Assembly (NCBI GenBank): GCA_944391155.1
Contig: CALXSO010000103.1
Coordinates: 1 to 5,260 of the forward strand
Source of the DNA: an uncultured Clostridia bacterium
GTDB taxonomy: Bacteria > Bacillota > Clostridia > TANB77 > CAG-508
DNA length: 5,260 nt
Direction of reading: 5' to 3'
Both the position numbers and the translations under genes were made by a program. Below, one piece after another: positions 1-5,153 of this stretch (the stretch's first letter is position 1; each line of letters begins with the position of its first letter). The notes under the pieces were generated by a model. It was not told the origin of the DNA, did no database searches, and was given only the letters and a program-made list of their open reading frames with translations.

Positions 1-124
1 ATTTTGATACACACTTCCTCCACTTCCACCTCACGATGGATAGCTTGTGCTTCTCTATGTAGTTGGCGATATCTACCCCTACTACGGACTTTCACCGATT
101 AGCTAAACGACATGCCTGTCGCAC
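1..124 (-). mobile_element. Group II intron, 5' end of ribozyme domain I (partial)
   Basis: Read on the minus strand from base 124, the sequence opens with GTGCGAC, the typical group II intron 5' boundary (GUGYG). A CGACA/TGTCG stem with a GGCA loop follows. Next is CGGTGAAAGTCCG (97-85), which resembles the conserved hairpin carrying the epsilon-prime element, and then a GTGGAAGTGGAGGAAG block (29-14). From memory, the Oceanobacillus iheyensis IIC intron has the same order: a GGCA-capped first stem, GGUGAGAGUCCC, then AUGGAAUCUGAAGGAAG. The stretch is visibly GC-richer than the surrounding genes. Only the start is present. The rest of domain I, any reverse transcriptase/maturase ORF in domain IV, and domains V-VI would lie off the left edge. 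The intron is in the same orientation as lysS and starts about 55 bases beyond its stop. Class IIC is a guess, based on that resemblance and the terminator-side location. Confidence 0.82.
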
Positions 125-130
125 AAATTC

Positions 131-188
131 AAGGACCGTCCCCAAAATCCCTCCTAGAAGGGATTTTAAGGAACGTCCCCTAATCCCT
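131..188. repeat. Compound repeat: two direct copies around a palindrome, overlapping the lysS stop
   Basis: AAGGACCGTCCCC (131-143) and AAGGAACGTCCCC (168-180) differ at one base. The likeness continues on the lysS side, with AAAATCCCT in one copy and TAATCCCT (181-188) in the other, so each copy is about 21-22 bases. Between them lies a near-perfect 24-base palindrome with arms AAAATCCCT (144-152) and AGGGATTTT (159-167) around a central CTAG. On the minus strand the copies read GGGGACGTTCCTT and GGGGACGGTCCTT. These resemble the GGGGACGGTTC-type dispersed motif I associate with REP-like elements in Firmicutes, but that is recollection and not a search. The second copy contains the last two lysS codons and its TAG stop. 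Confidence 0.7.
144..167 (-). terminator. Probable lysS terminator hairpin
   Basis: The arms AAAATCCCT and AGGGATTTT pair perfectly over nine bases. The six-base centre contains CTAG, so the stem may close further. It starts 12 bases past the lysS stop in the direction of lysS transcription. The T-run is the TTTT that ends the stem. The next bases are GGGG and not a long U tract, so this is weaker than a textbook intrinsic terminator. No other candidate lies between lysS and the intron. Confidence 0.55.
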
Positions 189-1694
189 ATCTTTATCTTT
201 AGGTTTCATAGTAGGGAATAGCAAAACGTCTCTTATAGATGCAGAATCTGTCAAAAGCATTACAAACCTGTCTACTCCTATTCCTAATCCTCCTGTTGGT
301 GGCAATCCAATTTCTAAAGCCTGAATATAATCTTCATCCATCATTCCTGCTTCTTCATCTCCTGCTTCTCTTGCTTCTACTTGTTTTTTGAATCTTTCAT
401 ATTGGTCTATTGGATCATTTAATTCTGAAAATGCATTTCCATATTCTCTTCCTGCTATGAAAGCTTCAAATCTTTCTGTCATTCTTTTATCTTTCACTGA
501 TTTTTTTGCAAGTGGTGATATTTCTACTGGATAGTCATATATAAATGTTGGCTGTATTAAAGTTTCTTCTACATATTCGTCAAAAAATAAACTTATTACA
601 TCTCCTCTTGTTTCTTTTGTTTTATCTGGTATCTCTATACCTTTTTCTTTTGCTAGTTGAACTGCTTCTTCATCTGTATTTATTGAATTAAAATCTATCC
701 CCGTTACTTCTTTTATTGAGTCTATCATTGAAATTCTTTTCCATCCTGGTGCTAAATCAATTTCTTGACCTTGATATGTTATTTTTGTTGTTCCTAAAAC
801 TTCTTTTGCTGTTCTTGAAAATAGTTCTTCTGTGATATCCATCATATCATGATAGTCTTGGTACGCTGAATATAATTCTAATTCTGTAAATTCTGGATTG
901 TGTCTTATGTCCATTCCTTCATTTCTAAATACTCTTCCTAATTCATATACTTTGTCAAACCCACCTACTATTAGTCTTTTTAAATTTAATTCTAAAGCTA
1001 TTCTTAAATACATATCTATATTTAGGGAATTATGGTGAGTTATAAATGGTCTAGCTGTTGCTCCTCCTGATATTGTATTTAATATAGGTGTTTCTACTTC
1101 TAAATATCCTTTTTCATCTAATATTTTTCTTATTTCTTTTATTATTTTACTTCTTATTTCAAATGATTTTTTTACTTCTGGATTTACTATTAAATCTGTA
1201 TATCTTTGTCTATATCTTAAATCTGGATCTTTTAATCCATGAAATTTTTCTGGTAATGGTCTTAATGATTTTGAAAGTAATTTTACTTCTTTTGCATGTA
1301 CAGATATTTCTTCTGTTCTTGTCTTAAACACAAATCCTGTTATTCCGATTATATCTCCTATATCCCAAGTTTTAAATGCTTTATAGTTTTCTTCTCCTAG
1401 ATCATTTATGCTAACATAACTTTGAATTTTTTCGTCACAGTCCTGGATTGTACAAAATGATGCCTTTCCCATTATTCTTTTTGCTATTATTCTTCCTGCT
1501 ACTGTTACATCTTTTTGCTCGAATTTTTCATAATTTGATTTTATCTCTCCCGCTGTGTTTGTTCTATCAAATTTTGTGATTTCATATGGATCTTTTCCTT
1601 GTGATTGTAATTCTGCTAATTTTTCCCTTCTTATTTGCATTAGATGATTTATATCTAATTCCTGTTCTTGATTATTGTTTTGATTTTCTTGCAT
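180..1694 (-). CDS. lysS: Lysyl-tRNA synthetase, class II
   Basis: LysS charges tRNA-Lys with lysine in the cytoplasm, using ATP. The 504-residue length fits bacterial class II LysRS. An N-terminal OB-fold anticodon-binding domain (about residues 62-150) contains VTVAGRIIAKR and ends near LRPLPEKFHGL. The catalytic core follows: motif 1 around residues 177-204 (FEIRSKII to EVETPIL), then the lysine-site segment GGATARPFITHHN (210-222), motif 2 at about 254-275 (RVFRNEGMDIRHNPEFTELE), and motif 3 at 468-480 (GGLGIGVDRFVML). All three class II motifs look intact. The ATG start has AGGAGA seven bases upstream (1702-1707) and a good promoter ahead of it. The predicted leader is only about 20 bases, so there is no room for a T-box. 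The C-terminus ends KPKDKDRD, and the final RD and TAG stop lie within a repeat copy, so the original tail may have been altered. Assignment is certain. Confidence 0.98.
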   Translation of the reverse strand: MQENQNNNQEQELDINHLMQIRREKLAELQSQGKDPYEITKFDRTNTAGEIKSNYEKFEQKDVTVAGRIIAKRIMGKASFCTIQDCDEKIQSYVSINDLGEENYKAFKTWDIGDIIGITGFVFKTRTEEISVHAKEVKLLSKSLRPLPEKFHGLKDPDLRYRQRYTDLIVNPEVKKSFEIRSKIIKEIRKILDEKGYLEVETPILNTISGGATARPFITHHNSLNIDMYLRIALELNLKRLIVGGFDKVYELGRVFRNEGMDIRHNPEFTELELYSAYQDYHDMMDITEELFSRTAKEVLGTTKITYQGQEIDLAPGWKRISMIDSIKEVTGIDFNSINTDEEAVQLAKEKGIEIPDKTKETRGDVISLFFDEYVEETLIQPTFIYDYPVEISPLAKKSVKDKRMTERFEAFIAGREYGNAFSELNDPIDQYERFKKQVEAREAGDEEAGMMDEDYIQALEIGLPPTGGLGIGVDRFVMLLTDSASIRDVLLFPTMKPKDKDRD

Positions 1695-1723
1695 TAAAAT
1701 CTCTCCTTTTTTTATTTTTGTTT

Positions 1724-1752
1724 ATTATATAGTAAAATCACCAAAAAGTAAA
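1724..1752 (-). promoter_or_regulatory. lysS promoter
   Basis: On the minus strand TTTACT (-35, 1747-1752) is followed after 17 bases by a perfect TATAAT (-10, 1724-1729). Transcription would start near 1717, about 22 bases before the lysS ATG. The Shine-Dalgarno AAAGGAGA lies within that short leader. This indicates lysS is transcribed on its own here and not as part of a longer operon. Confidence 0.8.
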
Positions 1753-1791
1753 GAAATATATATGTTTTTTATCTACATACAATATAAAAAT

Positions 1792-1828
1792 AATTTGAGA
1801 TAATTTTAAGTTTTATATCTCAAATTTT
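1792..1828 (-). terminator. Terminator of the 84-residue protein gene
   Basis: AATTTGAGATA (1792-1802) and TATCTCAAATT (1816-1826) form a perfect 11-base stem with a 13-base loop. In the minus direction the stem is followed by ATTTTTA. It begins ten bases past the stop of the upstream small gene and ends before the lysS promoter, so it insulates lysS from that gene. The stem is AT-rich but long. Confidence 0.75.
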
Positions 1829-1835
1829 ATTTCAT

Positions 1836-2090
1836 CTATTCTTTTATTGCTACAAGCAATTCATTTGATTGAACTTCATACTCCTTATCTTTAAATGTAT
1901 ATTTTTCGTTTGTTTTATATACTTTATATCCTAAATTCATCAGTCTTGTTGAAATTAAATATAATGCATTTAAAACATCTGCATCTGTTAAATTTCTTCT
2001 TACTTTTAATTCATAAAAACCAATTACTATTTTTGAACTGTCTTTGTCTATTTTATTATCTACAAATTCTGTTATCTCTTCTAAATTCAT
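1836..2090 (-). CDS. Uncharacterised small protein (84 residues)
   Basis: I do not recognise the family. The protein is small, soluble-looking and charged, with an acidic N-terminus (MNLEEITEFVDNKIDKD), then alternating segments that could be a beta strand (KIVIGFYELKV, 20-30), a helix (DADVLNALYLISTRLMNLG, 36-54) and strands (YKVYKTNEKYTF, and ELLVAIKE at the end). No signal peptide, membrane helix or cysteine motif is visible. I start it at the ATG at 2088-2090 because AGGTGA lies five bases upstream. An in-frame GTG nine bases earlier (2097-2099) overlaps that Shine-Dalgarno site and would add three residues (MRK). The gene has its own extended -10 promoter and a clear terminator, so it is a single-gene unit. 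Codon use matches the neighbours. The coding call is firm; the function is unknown. Confidence 0.8.
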   Translation of the reverse strand: MNLEEITEFVDNKIDKDSSKIVIGFYELKVRRNLTDADVLNALYLISTRLMNLGYKVYKTNEKYTFKDKEYEVQSNELLVAIKE

Positions 2091-2113
2091 TTTTCTCACC
2101 TAACTTCTCATGC

Positions 2114-2122
2114 ATTATATCA
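2114..2122 (-). promoter_or_regulatory. Extended -10 promoter of the 84-residue protein gene
   Basis: The minus strand reads TGATATAAT: a perfect TATAAT (2114-2119) with the TGn extension. The bases 17 upstream (TATGCA) match the -35 consensus poorly, which is usual for extended -10 promoters. The predicted start near 2107 leaves a leader of about 17 bases that contains the AGGTGA ribosome site. Confidence 0.65.
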
Positions 2123-2261
2123 CACTTTTTACTTTTTGCATATATAAATTTATTAAAATTTAATTAATTTTTATCATTTATGGTTATAATTTAGACCTAA
2201 TTTTTTAAAGTAGTCTGAAATGTTGATATATAAATAAATTATTTAATTTTATTGTCACTCT

Positions 2262-2350
2262 TATAATCAATAGAAAATCAGTATGAATATTCCGTTCATA
2301 CTAAATGAGTCCCATTCTGACAAAGCTTAGGACTCATTTTATTTTTTATC
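2262..2350 (+). ncRNA. Candidate short plus-strand RNA with two hairpins
   Basis: This is a tentative call. TATAAT (2262-2267) is followed by a hairpin AGTATGAA/TTCATACT (2280-2287, 2295-2302) and then by a strong stem-loop with a run of Ts, read on the plus strand. The transcript would be about 75 bases and contains no credible ORF. The -35 region (TTATTT at 17 bases) is poor. The simpler reading is that both hairpins only terminate the minus-strand coiled-coil gene. The plus-strand polarity of the T-run is the reason to consider an RNA. The rest of the 2123-2261 gap is AT-rich, with one more isolated TATAAT (2185-2190) and nothing else I can identify. Confidence 0.25.
2303..2347. terminator. 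Stem-loop terminator beyond the coiled-coil gene
   Basis: AAATGAGTCC (2303-2312) pairs perfectly with GGACTCATTT (2330-2339) around a 17-base loop that contains AAGCTT. On the plus strand it is followed by TATTTTTTAT, a good U tract. On the minus strand, where the coiled-coil gene ends at 2350, it is followed only by AGTATG and then the second hairpin (2280-2302). It probably stops the coiled-coil transcript, perhaps together with that hairpin, but its best orientation is plus. Confidence 0.6.
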
Positions 2351-3303
2351 TATTTATTACCTTCATTTGCATTATTTCCAAGAATTTTCACTCCACCAGT
2401 TGCTTCAACAGTTTTAGTTGCCATTTCTTTAATTTGGCTATATGCTTGGTCTAATTTATTTTGCAATGATTCTTTTTCTGTATTAGATTTTTGTACTTCT
2501 TCTTTTAATGATTCTATTTTATCATTCTGTCTATCTATTATATTTTGAAAATCCTTTTTCAACAATTCAGTTGCATATTTATTTTCTTTCTGGATTTCAT
2601 TTGTTACTTCTTTTTTTCCTCTTTCATATTCCTTCTCTAACAATGCAGGAATTTCGTCAACTTTTTTCTCTAATTCTTTTATATGCTCATCATTTCTTTC
2701 TGCTTTTTCTAAAAGTTCTTCTGTCTTCTGTTCTTTTTCTGATAAGATTTTTTCTCTTTTTATTTTTTCATCTTCCCAATTATTATTACTGATTTCTCTT
2801 TCTCTTTTTAATTTATAATTATATTCTTCTATTTCTCTATCTCTTTCCACTTTTAAGTTCTTTGCTTTCGTTTCATATTCTTTTTCTAACTCTTCCATTT
2901 TGTTTTTATATTTTTCTTCTAACTCTTTTATATCATTATTTATTTCTTCTGTTTTTACCTTTTTTTCATTTTCTAATTTCAACATATAATCTTTTCCGGC
3001 ATTAACAATAACTACCAAGTTACTCAATTCTTTTTCAATTCCATATAATTCTTTTAACTTATCTTCTTCTGCCTTGATTGCCAATTCTAAATCTTTAAAT
3101 TTATTATTTAATTCTTCTGAAAATATCTTCTGTTCCACATTCTCTCTTGTTACTTCTATGGCATTTTCTGATTTCTTTTTTTCTTCTTCTTTTTCTGGTT
3201 CATATTTCATTTTTGCCATGTTTTTTTCTCTTTCTAATGCCTCATTTAGTGCTTCTAATATTTCTGCTTTTGTATTCTTTAATGTTATTTCTTCTTTTTT
3301 CAT
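2350..3303 (-). CDS. Coiled-coil protein of unknown function (317 residues)
   Basis: No enzyme motif, signal peptide or membrane segment is visible. The protein is cytoplasmic-looking and extremely rich in Glu and Lys. The N-terminus carries a short head (KAEILEALNEALEREKN, about 12-28) and a charged linker. A short less-charged segment, SNLVVIVNAGKDYML (94-108), interrupts the helix. A long heptad-like coiled coil then runs from about 110 to 293. Inside it, EYNYKLKRERE (160-170) followed by NNWEDEK (174-180) looks like a conserved core. I recall similar wording in coiled-coil proteins of unknown function from Clostridia and cyanobacteria, but could not check. The C-terminus (AYSQIKEMATKTVEATGG) is less charged and could be a docking tail. 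The ATG has GAGGTG seven bases upstream and a near-consensus promoter. It is divergent from the DUF1653 gene. A structural or scaffolding role is possible but only inferred. High Glu/Lys content makes similarity to myosin-like proteins uninformative. Confidence 0.85.
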   Translation of the reverse strand: MKKEEITLKNTKAEILEALNEALEREKNMAKMKYEPEKEEEKKKSENAIEVTRENVEQKIFSEELNNKFKDLELAIKAEEDKLKELYGIEKELSNLVVIVNAGKDYMLKLENEKKVKTEEINNDIKELEEKYKNKMEELEKEYETKAKNLKVERDREIEEYNYKLKREREISNNNWEDEKIKREKILSEKEQKTEELLEKAERNDEHIKELEKKVDEIPALLEKEYERGKKEVTNEIQKENKYATELLKKDFQNIIDRQNDKIESLKEEVQKSNTEKESLQNKLDQAYSQIKEMATKTVEATGGVKILGNNANEGNK

Positions 3304-3337
3304 TTATTTGCACCTCTTTCTTATTAAATCTAATCTT

Positions 3338-3366
3338 TTTATAGCATAATCTAGTACTATTTTCAA
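3338..3366 (-). promoter_or_regulatory. Promoter of the coiled-coil gene (divergent, minus)
   Basis: On the minus strand TTGAAA (-35, 3361-3366) and TATAAA (-10, 3338-3343) are 17 bases apart, with a TGC extension before the -10. Transcription would start near 3331, giving a leader of about 28 bases that holds GAGGTG. The -35 lies only eight bases from the -35 of the opposite promoter, so the two units share one control region. Confidence 0.8.
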
Positions 3367-3401
3367 CAGTTATATTGCAAAAAAATCAAATTATGCTATA
3401 A
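3339..3401. repeat. 12-base inverted repeat spanning both divergent -10 boxes
   Basis: TTATAGCATAAT (3339-3350) and ATTATGCTATAA (3390-3401) are perfect reverse complements separated by 39 bases. Each half contains the extended -10 region of one promoter (TGCTATAA). The match therefore includes promoter consensus, but it also extends upstream to the ATTA, beyond what -10 boxes require. It could be chance or a shared regulator site. Confidence 0.6.
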
Positions 3402-3402
3402 T
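3375..3402 (+). promoter_or_regulatory. Promoter of the DUF1653 gene (divergent, plus)
   Basis: TTGCAA (-35, 3375-3380) and a perfect TATAAT (-10, 3397-3402) are 16 bases apart, with the TGC extension immediately before the -10. The predicted start near 3409 leaves a leader of about 47 bases with no obvious riboswitch or hairpin, only AT-rich sequence and the AAGGTGA ribosome site. Confidence 0.78.
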
Positions 3403-3455
3403 ATGTTCGTAACAAGACCACTTATTATTATTATTTATCACTGAAGGTGACACAA

Positions 3456-3710
3456 ATGAGAGAAGTTAAACCTTACACTCTATACAAACATTTTAAAGGT
3501 TCAAAAGCATTAGTTATAACTACTGCAAAGCATAGTGAAACAGGAGAAGAATTAGTTGTTTATTATTGTATGGATAATAAAGGAAAAACTAATCATAAAG
3601 ATGGAATATATGCAAGACCATTAGAGATGTTTTTATCAGAAGTCGATCACGAAAAATATCCAGATGTAAAACAAAAATATCGCTTTGAAGAAATAACAGA
3701 CGATAACTAA
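3456..3710 (+). CDS. DUF1653 family protein
   Basis: This is a small one-domain protein of the DUF1653 family, whose biochemical role is not established. The family signature is clear: YKHFKGSKALVITTAKHSETGEELVVYY (residues 10-37) corresponds to the usual YRHFKG...AKHSETGE.LVVY pattern, and ARPLEMFLSEV (53-63) to the VRPLEMFLE pattern. YRFEEI near the end matches the family's closing (R)FEXI strand. At 84 residues it is within the normal range; the stretch NKGKTNHKDG (41-50) replaces the short loop usually found there. I choose the ATG at 3456 because AAGGTGA ends five bases before it. An in-frame GTG at 3447 overlaps the Shine-Dalgarno and would add MTQ. It has its own promoter, is divergent from the coiled-coil gene, and is followed by a strong terminator. 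Confidence 0.92.
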   Translation: MREVKPYTLYKHFKGSKALVITTAKHSETGEELVVYYCMDNKGKTNHKDGIYARPLEMFLSEVDHEKYPDVKQKYRFEEITDDN

Positions 3711-3716
3711 ACATTT

Positions 3717-3760
3717 AAAATCCTGTATCTCTTTATATATTAATGAGATACAGGATTTTT
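3717..3760. terminator. Bidirectional terminator between convergent genes
   Basis: AAAATCCTGTATCTC (3717-3731) and GAGATACAGGATTTT (3745-3759) form a perfect 15-base stem with a 13-base loop. The stem ends in T5 on the plus strand and TTTT on the minus strand, so it works in both directions. It starts six bases after the DUF1653 stop and lies about 29 bases beyond the stop of the HD-domain gene. It is the strongest terminator in the window. Confidence 0.93.
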
Positions 3761-3788
3761 ATAATATATATCTACTAAACAAAATTTT

Positions 3789-4697
3789 TTATTTTATTCT
3801 TTTTCCTTGTACTAAAGGATTCAAATCTCTTATTTTCACTTTTGGTAGATTAATAATTGGTATTTCATCAATTGTTATATTTTCAAATTTTTCAAAATAT
3901 TCAAGTAATTTCGAATCTTTTACTTCTTTTAATTTATAAATTAAATCTTCTTCATTATTTACATATAATTCTTCATAAGTAATATACCTATTGTCAATTC
4001 CATATTTTGTGATATAAGCTAAAAGTTCCATCATATAGTTATCTTCATTAGAATGACAATAAACATCTATACTTTTACTAATTTCTAAAACTTTATTTGC
4101 AATTTTTTTCGTTTTAAAACCTATTTCATTATTATAAATTTCTATATCATTTATAATATTTTTTATATCTTCATAATTCACATTCTTTGTCCACGAAATT
4201 CCTGTTAATATCACCCCATCTAGTCTATCTGCACATACTTTTGGACGCTCATTGTCAACTATATTATACTGTTTAAAATTAATAATATTATCAATTTCAA
4301 TATTATCCTCTTTCAAACAACTTTTTAGATATACATCATTTTTTAATATTTTTTCTGTATATTCTTCTGTACTTTCTTGATTTTCATAATCTTTATTCAT
4401 ATAATCTATTACATGTGAAAAACATGGGGTAGCAATATCATGAAACAGTCCTGCTAAAGTAGCTTTTTTATCTTTAGTACATTTCCAGGTTAATAATGCA
4501 ACTGTTAATGAATGATCATATCTTGTAATATTTTCTTTAAAATCATATATATTTTTAGATGCATAATCCATTCCGCAAAAGTATCCTACTTTCTTTAATC
4601 TTGTCAGACAAGGAGTTTTTAAGTATTTATTTAAAAAATCGGGTCTTTCACTATATTCTAAAGTATCTAAATAAAATTTAAATAAAGTATCTTTCAT
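3789..4697 (-). CDS. HD-domain phosphohydrolase, SAMHD1/dGTPase-like
   Basis: This is a predicted metal-dependent phosphohydrolase of the HD superfamily. Residue numbers here count from MKDTLF (302 residues). RYDHSLTVALL (59-69) supplies the first His (H62), LAGLFHDIATPCFSH (81-95) the HD pair H86-D87 and a further His (H95), and VCADRLDG (154-161) the final Asp (D157). The RYDHS and HDxxxxxxSH patterns parallel RFEHS and HDLGHGPFSH of SAMHD1 with the same spacing, so a dNTP or other nucleotide substrate is plausible but unproven. The C-terminal half has no recognised domain and ends in a basic tail (NPLVQGKRIK). There is no signal or membrane segment. The start is uncertain between the ATG at 4697 and a GTG one codon upstream (4700); AAAGGAAA lies close to both. 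No terminator separates it from the broken membrane gene upstream, so it was probably that gene's operon partner. Confidence 0.85.
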   Translation of the reverse strand: MKDTLFKFYLDTLEYSERPDFLNKYLKTPCLTRLKKVGYFCGMDYASKNIYDFKENITRYDHSLTVALLTWKCTKDKKATLAGLFHDIATPCFSHVIDYMNKDYENQESTEEYTEKILKNDVYLKSCLKEDNIEIDNIINFKQYNIVDNERPKVCADRLDGVILTGISWTKNVNYEDIKNIINDIEIYNNEIGFKTKKIANKVLEISKSIDVYCHSNEDNYMMELLAYITKYGIDNRYITYEELYVNNEEDLIYKLKEVKDSKLLEYFEKFENITIDEIPIINLPKVKIRDLNPLVQGKRIK

Positions 4698-4760
4698 CAC
4701 TTTTCTTTCCTTTCCATACCTTGTTCTAATTCACGATTTCACTTTCAATATTGCATTATT

Positions 4761-5038
4761 TTAGAATAAAAACATCTCTTGTTCAATATTTTCAATAACA
4801 TTATCTTTATAATATTTACTGCAATTAATTTTATTTATCTCTCTAGGTTTCAAATATCATTATAAGCAATGATAAAAATATACTTAACATTATAATTAAA
4901 GTTACTAATATAAATACAATACTAGATGACTCTGTTACAATTTTTAATACTATTATTTATAAAATTTTGTTCTATAAGTTGTGAAGTTAGGTCGTCTTCT
5001 TTTTGTTCTACTAATTGTAATATACTATCTTCTAACAC
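4761..5038 (-). pseudogene. Frameshifted small single-pass membrane protein gene
   Basis: Three successive minus-strand frames read as one protein. The first (from GTG 5036-5038) gives an acidic N-terminus, VLEDSILQLVEQKEDD. It stops at 4922-4924, but shifting one base at the A5 run (4941-4945) leads into the second frame, IVTESSS and then a hydrophobic helix of about 23 residues (IVFILVTLII through LLIMIF). That frame stops at 4843-4845. A second one-base shift near 4855-4860 leads into YLKPREINKINCSKYY and a stop at 4761-4763. The restored product would be about 94 residues: acidic head, one membrane span, short soluble tail. The ribosome site GGAGG (5048-5052) lies four bases before an ATG (5041-5043) that dies after three codons (ATG TTG TGT TAG) and nine bases before the GTG, so a third indel near the start is possible. 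The family is not recognised. Sequencing error is an alternative, but two or three indels make decay more likely. Confidence 0.55.
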
Positions 5039-5087
5039 AACATTGATCCTCCATCTTTATAAATTAGTTCATAGATTATGATAATAA

Positions 5088-5116
5088 ATTATATCATTAA
5101 ACTTTTAGTTATACAA
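5088..5116 (-). promoter_or_regulatory. Promoter of the broken membrane gene (and perhaps the HD gene)
   Basis: On the minus strand TTGTAT (-35, 5111-5116) and TATAAT (-10, 5088-5093) are 17 bases apart, with a TGA extension before the -10. Transcription would start near 5081. No other good minus-strand promoter appears between 4701 and 5087 and no terminator intervenes, so this is the likeliest promoter for the HD-domain gene as well. Confidence 0.72.
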
Positions 5117-5133
5117 TAAATTTTTTCTAGTTT

Positions 5134-5142
5134 TGCTATAAT
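5134..5142 (+). promoter_or_regulatory. Possible plus-strand extended -10 promoter
   Basis: TGCTATAAT is an exact extended -10 element on the plus strand, but no good -35 lies at 16-18 bases (CAATAA at 17). If active it would start a transcript near 5149 that runs straight into the hairpin repeats and off the right edge. It would be divergent from the minus-strand promoter at 5088-5116. Confidence 0.4.
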
Positions 5143-5153
5143 AATTTAAGTTT

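Noticed and set aside
1..124. Ribosomal RNA or tRNA fragment, because of the GC-rich structured sequence
   Set aside because: The motifs match group II intron domain I and not any rRNA segment or tRNA cloverleaf I can recognise.
1088..1327. Plus-strand ORF of 79 codons, and similar ones at 1895-2167, 2508-2792, 3074-3349 and 3147-3344
   Set aside because: They are antisense to well-supported minus-strand genes. Their Leu/Phe/Ser-rich composition is what the complement of Lys/Glu-rich, AT-rich coding gives, and they have no convincing ribosome sites.
1695..1791. T-box or other riboswitch ahead of lysS
   Set aside because: The promoter sits within 60 bases of the start and leaves a leader of only about 22 bases, too short for a T-box.
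2350..3303. Specific name such as SMC, chromosome segregation or myosin-like protein for the coiled-coil gene
   Set aside because: There is no Walker A, Walker B or hinge domain. Such similarity would come from Glu/Lys-rich heptads alone.
4697..4760. Separate promoter for the HD-domain gene (TTGAAA near 4742-4747 on the minus strand)
   Set aside because: The bases 17 downstream read AACAAG, and no -10-like hexamer lies at a suitable distance, so transcription from the upstream promoter is more likely.
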